A DNA stretch of 64,000 nucleotides, taken from positions 490,501 to 554,500 of the forward strand of contig JAPXFQ010002085.1 in NCBI GenBank assembly GCA_028564705.1. Direction: 5' to 3'. Made by a program: the position numbers and the translations under genes. Of the stretch, positions 56,200 through 64,000 are shown piece by piece. The stretch comes from Apricaphanius iberus. Its lineage: Eukaryota; Chordata; Actinopteri; Cyprinodontiformes; Aphaniidae. Position 1 is the stretch's first letter; each line of letters opens with the position of its first letter. The notes under the pieces are model-generated. The model saw only the letters and a list, made by a program, of their open reading frames with translations. It ran no database searches and was not told the origin of the DNA.

Positions 56200-57165
56200 C
56201 TCCTGAAGACCAGGAGGCGGGAGCACATTACAACGGTCTTAAAATCACTGCATTGGCTCCCCGTATGTTTTAGGATCGATTTTAAGGTTCTTTTAATGGT
56301 TTTTAAGTGTCTTAATGGTCTTGGGCCTTCTTATCTGTCAGAAATGCTTTTACCATATGAACCCTCGCAGTCTCTGCGCTCCTCTAGCAGCCGTCTCCTT
56401 ATCATTCCAAAAGTCAGGACACGGGCTCATGGTGAGGCGTCATTCAATTATTATGGGCCTCACTTCTGGAACAGGCTGCCAGAGGATCTCAGGGCCGAAG
56501 AGAACGTTCACGTTTTTAAGAGCAGGCTCAAGACTCACCTTTTTAGCTTAGCCTTTAACTAATTATTATTTATTAATATATTTTTAACTGCTCAGCATGT
56601 TTTACCTGATTTAATTTTTAGTTAAGCTTTTAACTGTTTATTTATTAATTTTCTTTGCATTTTTATCTTGATCTATCTTATCGTTGTTTTACACTTATTG
56701 TTTTATACTCTATACACTTTATATTTTATAAACTTTATATTTTAACTTATTTTAATCTTTCTTTCCAGTGTTTCCTCTCTGGGGGGCCCCTGCATCGGGG
56801 GCGGTTGTCAGCTGTGGCTGCCTGGGTGCCCCCCAGTTAGCGCTTGGGTGGAGGTGGGGGTACCAGCTCTCTCTCCTCTCGGCGCCCTGGGTCGGAGCCT
56901 TGGCTATTGCTGTTGATCTGCTGCTGCCGATGCAGATGGCTCCCATGATGGCATTTCCTGGCTCATCTGTACTCAGCCCGCTTTTTGTAGCTTTTGAGTG
57001 TGTGTGCGTGTAGGGCTGATGGGTTGGGTTGGGAGGGGGGTGTATTTGCATTGATGATTTTATTTTTGAAGGGGAGGTTGTGGGGTTATTTTAAATCTGT
57101 AAAGCACTTTGAGTAACTTTGTTTGAAAAGGGCTTTATAAATAAAGTTTGATTTGATTTAAGCAT
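56200..57165 (+). mobile_element. L2-like LINE, 5'-truncated
   Basis: The + strand encodes the C-terminal end of an L2-type reverse transcriptase: FKCLNGLGPSYLSEMLLPYE, LRSSSSRLLIIPKVRTRAHG, and FWNRLPEDLRAEENVHVFKS..LKTHLFSLAFN, with a stop at 56560-56562. There is a long non-coding 3' region with a GC-rich block (56775-57050), then the tail TAAAGCACTTTGAGTAACTT...AAATAAAGTTTGATTTGATT. The C-terminal ORF is intact over 88 codons, better preserved than the copy at 40310. Confidence 0.85.
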
Positions 57166-60100
57166 ACTAGAACCTACCATTTCTAAAATGCTATTAAATA
57201 TAAGACCGCCTTGTCAATCCTATAGAGAATAGCGTGTTACACCTGTTAAAATTAAATAAAAAGAAAATTACGAAAACAGCAAATTGACCCAAAATGATAT
57301 CAGGTCACAACTCACACTTTGTTGTGAATAAACGGTCGTAATTAACTGAGCTCTACGTGCAAATTGGTCAAGCAGAGGATATATTTGTTCAAATGCAAAC
57401 TGAAGTGGTAAAGCTTAAATGCAAAGCTATTCGGAGGTATTCTCTTGAAAAATAGAGTGGCTGCTTTACATTACAACCTAAATAGAGCAGAGAAAAGGGC
57501 AGTGTTTATGTAATTGTGTGCTATTTTGAATAATTACTTCAAAGACATCTTAAGACTTGCATTAAATGTGTTTGTATAAAAAAGTAAATTAGAGTAAATA
57601 CTATATATATTGTTTTACAAACTTGGATTTGATCTCAAATAGGATGTTATTTATCAGGTTTGAATATTATTTAAAACATTAAAATAAACTATAATGTATG
57701 AATTATTAACCTGGTTTGCTATTTTTTTTATACAGAAACTATGCCAAAAAACAGAAAGTTATTAAAAACTCAGCCTGCCCTCTTTCTCTATATACATTGC
57801 GTTACGATGATGGCATGTGCAGTTCTGTGCATGTGTGTGAAGGTGAAGCAAGGTTGTTATTAAGGGGTGTAGTGGACACCTCTATGCTAACTCCCTGCCT
57901 GCAGAGGCAAAAGGGCATAACACTAGAATCAATTACATTGCAAGAGATGAGTAGAGATGTCCATATGCATGTCCACTTAAGATTTTTTTTTGTGCTCTCA
58001 TTTTCATGTATTTGCTTATTTTACACCATTCCAATAACTAGCTTCACCTAACTAATCTTAATTAAGACAGAATGACACAATCTTGTCTGATTATTTATAT
58101 CTAAGCAGAAATATTTGGGTAGCAGATGTCTTACTTTCTTACATACTTTGCTGTGTCAGTCAGGTCTACTCTTGTACTCTAATCATTTTAGAGGTATCCT
58201 ATATTTTTTAACACTAGACCTTTGATCGGTGTTAAAGGGTTGCTTTGACACTTTAGATATGCCCCTCCTTTCTCTTTTTTTTATTTCCTCTGCTTTTTAC
58301 GCAAAATAATTTTCTCTCCTTCTGTTTCCTTTTTTCTTGTTACCTCATCTATCTTTCATTCTTTCCCTTTTCACTGCCTCCAGTGCATCCACCTTCTTTG
58401 TCCTTCCCTCTTTCCTTCCCATTTTCCCCACACCCGGCTGTCTCTCTCTCCCTCTTCATCTCCCAGGGGACAATTTCCTTTTCTTAAATAAACTGTCATA
58501 GCTAGTGTTAAAATATGGGCCTTACTTGGGGTAAGCGTGGCAAGGCAAAGGCATTGGGCCCTGGGCTGGTATAAAACATGGATAATATGCTGTGAGAGGT
58601 AATTGTATCTTTTAGCACTGAGATGAGTAGAACAAATGTGTCTCCTCTCTGTAGACTCTCTCTCTCCCTTTATCCTTTCCCACCTCATGTATCCTTTCTA
58701 TCTCTTCCTTTACACACTGCAGTTGTGTTAATATGATAGAGAGAATATTGGCTGTACATCAGAGCTGCTAACAGTTCATTGTGGGTTAAGGCGAGTACAG
58801 GGGTGTGAGCTAGGACCAAAATGGGTGGGAGAGTCTTGAAGAAAGAATAACAAAAGAGGTAGGGCAAAAAAAAGAGAAAAATATATACAAAAGAAAAAGT
58901 GACAATGTTCTCAAAAAGAGAAAAGTGACGGTCTGTTGATTCATTAAGTTACAATTTAGTATTTGTTACTTTTTTTACTTTGTGTATCTTTGAGAAGAGC
59001 AAAATCTTAAAACTTTTCACCACCAGTTTTTGTTTTTTTTCCAAATAATCTCGATGTCATATTAGCCTCAACCGTATCAATGATTTTAGCTTGTCAAACT
59101 CAACTACCAGCACAAAGTCTTCATAATGTCGTGGTCTAAGATTTCTTCAGCTAATGAGAATGGCTTTTAAATACACCGACAGAAATAAATGTATTTTAAA
59201 GAATTTATTTACACTGTAAGGAAGCACACAACCTTGAATATAAACTTTAGAGGCTTTTGCTCAGCAATCACATTCACCACACCACACATTTAAATGACCA
59301 GGAGAATATAAAAATTGGCTTATGGCAAAACCAAATTTTTGTCCAAATTTTCAGCCGGTATTGAAACCATATCTGTTCGGGGCTCAAAGCCTGCCAATGA
59401 CGTCACATTGTGTAATCGGCTGGAATTTAGCACATTAAGGTAGACAATTTTGGTTTGTTCTGACAAATTATTCAAGCTTTTTGCAGGTTGTGGTTCTTCT
59501 TTTAAATATGGACCACTTTTTGGAAGAAATCCATCAATACCTTTTGAAAGGGGACTTACCAAAGCCTGACATCCTCTTTAAAATCTTGAGAGCAGGAAGG
59601 CCATACTTATGTATAGTTCCACATCCTAAATGTTTTTGATAATATATTTTTTAGAATTCCAGCTAAATTCTTTTGTTCATAAATGTATTTTATTGATAAA
59701 ATGATATATTTTCTTTATTTTATAAAGGACAAGGAATATATTAAAAACAATGTCAGACTCTACCAACAAAAAGGTTCTCAAAACAGTTCAAATACATGAG
59801 TTTTTGCATGCATTTACATAATTAACACCCTTGGCTGTCTGTTCTGAATTCTTCTGTATACTTCATTTGTTCTTATTTTGTTTATGCTTCGCTTATGTTT
59901 TGTTTTATGTTGTATGTATTTTGTTTACTTGCTGACTCACAGTTTCTGGATAATCCCCACAAAAGCTGCATTTAGCATTTAGGCCTCTTAAATGTTACCA
60001 TATAGTGCTAGCAGAGTAAAAAAAACAAGAGGGCAGCAATGTATTTTTTCCGAGGCCTGCTGCTGTAGTGGTAGGTCATCGGCAGGCGCTGGGCGCATGT

Positions 60101-60188
60101 CTAGCACCTACACAGGTTGGTGACATAGCTTTAACCTTAGCTATACCATATATGACAGATGATGTTGTGGAAGGAAAGTTCCTAGCAC

Positions 60189-60597
60189 TAGAGCTGTGTT
60201 GAAATAATCGAAAAATCGATTCTGAATCGATTCTTGTAGAAATCAAAACGAATCGATTCACAAGTTAAAAATCGATTCTATTTTTTAGAATAGTTAGCCT
60301 ATTTTTAAACTGAAATAGGACGGAAAAGTCCAGACGGCCATTTTAAGTTTTGTGTCTGAAATGGTTAATACAGTATTCCATCGTGAACTGTTACTTACCA
60401 ATTGTTAAGTTATTGAATATCAGGCATATAATTAAAATAACAGCTTAAAAAAAACATTTATTAGCACTGACCCATATTAATATCGAGCTGGATCAGACTG
60501 AATCGGATCAAATTGGATCAGATTGTGATAATCGATTTTAACTTTTGTGAATCGGAATCGAATCGATTCTTGAAATTTGAATCGATACCCAGCACTA
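60189..60597. mobile_element. hAT-type MITE with near-perfect target duplication
   Basis: The ends TAGAGCTG and (complement) TAGTGCTG flank sequence rich in AATCGATT motifs, a familiar fish hAT family ('CAGTGCTGGGTATCGATT'). Target duplication CCTAGCAC (60181-60188) and CCTTGCAC (60598-60605), 7 of 8 identical. 409 bp, non-coding. Confidence 0.85.
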
Positions 60598-60774
60598 CCT
60601 TGCACAGATGTATTTGATATGCTTTGTATGTATTTGTATTGTGACTTTTTTCTATTGTGCTTGCTTGTTTGTATTGTTGGAAATATACCATAACATTTTT
60701 TGTGGAAACAATAGAGTAGCTTGATACACCAATCAGAATCTGTCAGTGTCAATTTCTGTTTTAACTCAGAGACG

Positions 60775-63600
60775 TGTCACAAATTCATATTCAATTCAAA
60801 AATACTTTATTGATCCCAGAGGGAAATTAAGTGTCGTAGTAGATCATAACGCAATCATTTTTCAAGGAGTTGTTGTATACAATGATGGCTGTAGGGAGAA
60901 AGGATTTCCTGTAGTGGTCTGTGTTGCAGAGAAACTGAAGAAGCTTCCAATTGAAGATACTCTGTTGCTGTAGGATAGTCTCATGAAGAGGATGCTCAGG
61001 GTTGTTCATAATATTTTTTTTATTTTTTGAAGAATCCTTCTTTGCATCATTATCTCCAGTTGTTCAACAGTTTTCCCCAGAACAGAACACACCTTCTTGA
61101 TCAGGATATTGAGCCTTTTTAAGTCCCTGGCTCTGATGCTGCTACTCCAACAGATGATGGATGAAGAGATAACAGCCTCCACCTGTGTCTTCAGGAGTTT
61201 CTGACAAAGCTAATCAGGCTGAATTGTGTTAAATGCACTGGAGAAATCAAAGAAGATGATTCTCACAGTCCAAATGACAGTGGGTTGGTTGAGACAGGCT
61301 GATGATGTCATCTTCAATGCCATGGTGATAAGGAAACTGCAGGGGGTCCTGATAGGTTCTAGTTTGCTTACTCAGGGGAGGCAATAGGAGTCTCTCCAGG
61401 ACCTTCATAATTTGGGATGTTAGGGCGGGAGGTCTATAGTCATTGATGACTGATGGGTGAGTTCTCTTTGGTATTGGAACAAGTCAGGATATCTTCCACA
61501 ACACTGAAACCTTATTCTGGGTCAGACAAAGGTTGAAGAGGTGCTGCAGAATCCTGCAGAGCTACCATGCACAAGTCTTCACAACTCTAGGGCTGACAAC
61601 CTCAACATCTGGACCTGTAGCCTTGTTCTGGTTCAGTTTCTCCAACTGCCTCTTCACCTGACTTCTAGAGACAGACGGGTGGGACAGTGAGATAAAGCAT
61701 CTCCTGACTTGGTCGAAGACAAAGTTGTGAAAGTGTCCATGACTAAAGCCCAGTTTATGCTTTTGCGTTTTGATTGAGACTGATTGACGCAACGGCATTA
61801 TCCATCAATGCAAGGGCTCTCCGTCACCTACGCAAGAACGCACGGAGTAGAGGCCCAAATTTTAACAATCCGTCGATGGAGAGCATATGCATTCGATTGG
61901 TCAGTTTCAGCAACAGCCAGAGATCGTTTCACCAGAACGGGACTCTATAGTTGCTGTAATCAGTAGTTAATGCAGTGTTTGGCCAATACATGCTTTATAT
62001 TGAAAGGATGACTTATCTACTCTGTTCTTTTGGCGATTTTGAACACAAGGAGTTGTAAGAAAACAAAAAACGGCTACTGTGTTTTGTTTACATGATTTTC
62101 TAGAGTAATCTATAATCCGCTCTTCTAGTAAAAAGCTTTACAGCTTAATCAACATTTACTTACTGTCGTTCATTGCTCCTTAAGGAAGAAATGTGTTCAC
62201 AAGCTTAGAAAAAAAACAAAAGCGGCGCTGTGTGATAGTAGGCAGAGACGCCATGAAAACTTAGCACCCCCTGCTGTCCTGGTCGAGCAACGCTGAAAAA
62301 ACAATAGAGAATAGAGTGGAAGAGCGGAGTACTATAAACAGAAAACGTCTCCGTCGATACGTCTGCGTCTGAGTGCAAATTTGCGGTCGGAGATGCATAA
62401 ATTAGGCTTAATGTGGAAGGTAAAACATCTGACTTGTGACAGGACAGGTGTGGGTCAGAGGAGAGTGGGATGTCTCTTCGGCTCAGGACAGAAGAGGAGG
62501 ATGCTGAACTTGTTCCTGAACTGAACCTATTGAATAATGTGCTCAGTGCATTGGCTTTATCCAGACTTCCATCTATCCAGTCCTTACTTTGCTTAAAGTC
62601 TGTGATCTTTTTCACTCCTGACGAGACATATCTGATATTTTTCCTCTGTAGTTTTCTCTCCTGCTTCTTCCTTTCAGCCTCCTTGCTGTCTCTGATCTTG
62701 ACTTTAAGTTGCTTTTGTATACTTCTTAACTATCTCTCTCCCTGAAGGCTCTTTTTTTTCTTGCCTTCTTACCTTCAGCTCACTGGTAATACAGGGTTTG
62801 TCATTAGGGAAGCATCTCACTGTGGTGGAGGGGATGATGTTGTCCACACAGAACTTTATGTAGTCAGCCAAACATTCAGTCCTGGCATTGATGTCCTCTC
62901 CATGTGGCTGGCAAAGAGTCGCCCAGTTTGTTGACTCAAAACAACCCTGCAGGGGTTCTTCAGCTTCATGTGACTAACAGGTCTCTTTGTTTGAGGTTGC
63001 CTCTGAACAAGTGGTTTATATTCTGTTCAGAAAAAAGCAAGATGAGATCTGATTATCCCAGAGAAGGTCTTGGTTTGGACATATTAGCATCCTTTACATT
63101 TGCATAAAACAAATCCAAGGTCTTGTTTTCTCTTGTGGAGCAGCTGAAAAACCTTTGAAATGTTGGAATTGTAGAGCAGAGCGAGGCATGATTAAAATCA
63201 CCAGATTGTGCCACAAATGCATTGGGGTGATGGGTCTGTAGCTTAGCGACAATAGAACTGATGACATCATATGCATGGTCGGCAATGGCTAAAGGTGGAA
63301 TTTAAACAACTGCCAAAATGACAGTGGTGAACTCTCTTGGTAAATAATATGGACGAAAACTTGGCAGAGAGACATTGGAGTCTGGAATATAATCCTGTAG
63401 CCACGTCTCAGTGAAGCACATAACACTGCATTCTCCATACTCTGGTTGAGTTCGTGTCAGGGCTTGGAGTACATCCATCTTGTTAGCTAGTGATCTCCCA
63501 TTATGATTGAAAGAAGATTTGGTTTGACTTTCCTCCTTCCCTGTCTCCTTTTCACTCCTACTCTGCATCCATGCCTCCTCCTTCTCAACTCAGCATGAAT
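60775..63600 (-). mobile_element. Rex1-like LINE, decayed and internally deleted
   Basis: On the minus strand: endonuclease start NGRSLANKMDVLQALTRTQP and CSVMCFTETWLQDYIPDSNV (63500-63370). A linker follows with KKITDFKQSKDWIDGSLDKA and FNRFSSGTSSASSSS (62615-62500), then QVKRQLEKLNQNKATGPD (about 61665-61610), the Rex1 'FFDFSSAFNTI' block (about 61260-61215, damaged), and the C-terminal NPEHPLHETILQQQSIFNWK and TDHYRKSFLPTAI (61000-60890). The 3' tail (complement of CTTTATTGATCCCAGAGGGA) lies at 60800-60830. The reverse-transcriptase active-site region between the SSAFNT block and the C terminus is missing. A Harbinger MITE (61747-62408) interrupts the linker region. Confidence 0.85.
61747..62408. 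mobile_element. PIF/Harbinger-type MITE inserted in the Rex1-like LINE
   Basis: The left end AGCCCAGTTTATGC pairs with the complement of the right end, AGCCTAATTTATGC (12 of 14). It is flanked by TAA on both sides (61744-61746, 62409-62411), matching the TWA preference of Harbinger. Removing it rejoins LINE sequence. 662 bp, no coding sequence recognised. Confidence 0.8.
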
Positions 63601-64000
63601 TTGTGGGTTAAGTTAAGGTATTATTTCAACTTTTTCAATGTTAATTAGCTGCTCCTGGCTGTAAACGCATCATAACAAATAAGCAAAAAGTGAAAAATCA
63701 ACTGCGAAAATCCCTCCCACTTCACAGGACAAAAACCCACAAAGCAAACGGGTCAAAAAATTGCAATTCTTCCTTAAGAAAAAGGGGGAAGCAATGTCCG
63801 AAAAACAAAACTCAATATGTAGGTAACAGAGCCACTCCAACATGCAGCCACCCAGAGCATCAGAATTCTGGAATTTTTTATATTATTTGATACATTATTA
63901 TCCATATTATATATTATTATTATATATTATTATTATTATATATTATTTATATATATTATTTATTCTTTAGTATATTAATCAGATCAGCATGTTTAGAGCA

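Larger units (their letters stand above)
47373..64000 (+). other. ush2a: ush2a intron (runs off the right edge)
   Basis: No further usherin exon could be recognised. The stretch contains hAT, Harbinger, L2-like and Rex1-like elements listed separately. Nothing recognised in 47373-48580, 48905-50595, 51800-52445, 54570-56190, 57170-60180, nor 63600-64000 (AT-rich, with (ATT)n-like repeats at 63885-63970). A polypyrimidine patch lies at 58260-58470. Confidence 0.7.

Noticed and set aside
57716..58051. A 111-codon open frame tested as the next ush2a exon
   Set aside because: No resemblance to the remaining laminin-G-like sequence of usherin, and no suitable splice borders or phase.
58255..58470. 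Long polypyrimidine tract as a possible splice-regulatory or triplex region
   Set aside because: Composition alone; similar patches occur at 15170, 27190, 41890 and 45780.

Overview
The window looks like nuclear DNA of a ray-finned fish (teleost). The evidence is compact vertebrate exons with GT/AG borders, a dense and varied load of Tc1/mariner, hAT and PIF/Harbinger DNA transposons, Rex1-like, L2-like and RTE-like LINEs, a tRNA-derived SINE, and (CA)n and (AT)n microsatellites. I cannot name the species. There is no operon, CRISPR array, free-standing tRNA or rRNA.

Two cellular genes are visible, both on the + strand. The first is the 3' end of an estrogen-related receptor gamma gene (esrrg). 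Its last three coding exons (905-1011, 1108-1270, 8138-8382) encode about 171 residues of the ligand-binding domain and end at a TGA at 8380-8382. A long 3' UTR or downstream region follows. The second is the 5' end of the usherin gene (ush2a). Four coding exons (35519-35611, 36065-36279, 36722-36937, 47204-47372) encode the signal peptide, the N-terminal cysteine-bearing region and the first part of a laminin-G-like domain. The reading frame stays open for exactly 231 codons across the three joins. The gene continues past the right edge. The tandem order esrrg then ush2a on one strand matches the human ESRRG-USH2A neighbourhood, which supports both calls.

Region by region: 1-8382 is the esrrg 3' end, whose 6.9-kb last intron carries Tc1 relics and a SINE. 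8383-13.8 kb is probable 3' UTR. 13.8-32 kb is intergenic and repeat-rich, with palindromic hAT-type MITEs, a Harbinger cluster, a Tc1 relic, an RTE-like LINE, (AT)n tracts, a restriction-like-endonuclease LINE tail and a GC-rich unclassified repeat. 32.1-35.6 kb is the ush2a upstream region. It holds a perfect 28-bp hairpin, a near-identical 1.24-kb direct tandem duplication with exon-like CpG-rich pieces, and a cluster of heat-shock-element-like palindromes. 35.5-64 kb is ush2a exons and introns. The introns contain a nearly intact Tc1-type transposon with DD38E spacing, a 42-bp-period GC-rich minisatellite, and LINE, hAT and Harbinger copies, several with readable target-site duplications.

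The observations I would follow first are the tandem duplication with its neighbouring palindrome just upstream of ush2a, the heat-shock-element-like cluster before the ush2a start codon, the DD38E transposon with a single early stop, and the esrrg Gly-to-Arg codon. I found no clearly new multi-gene system.
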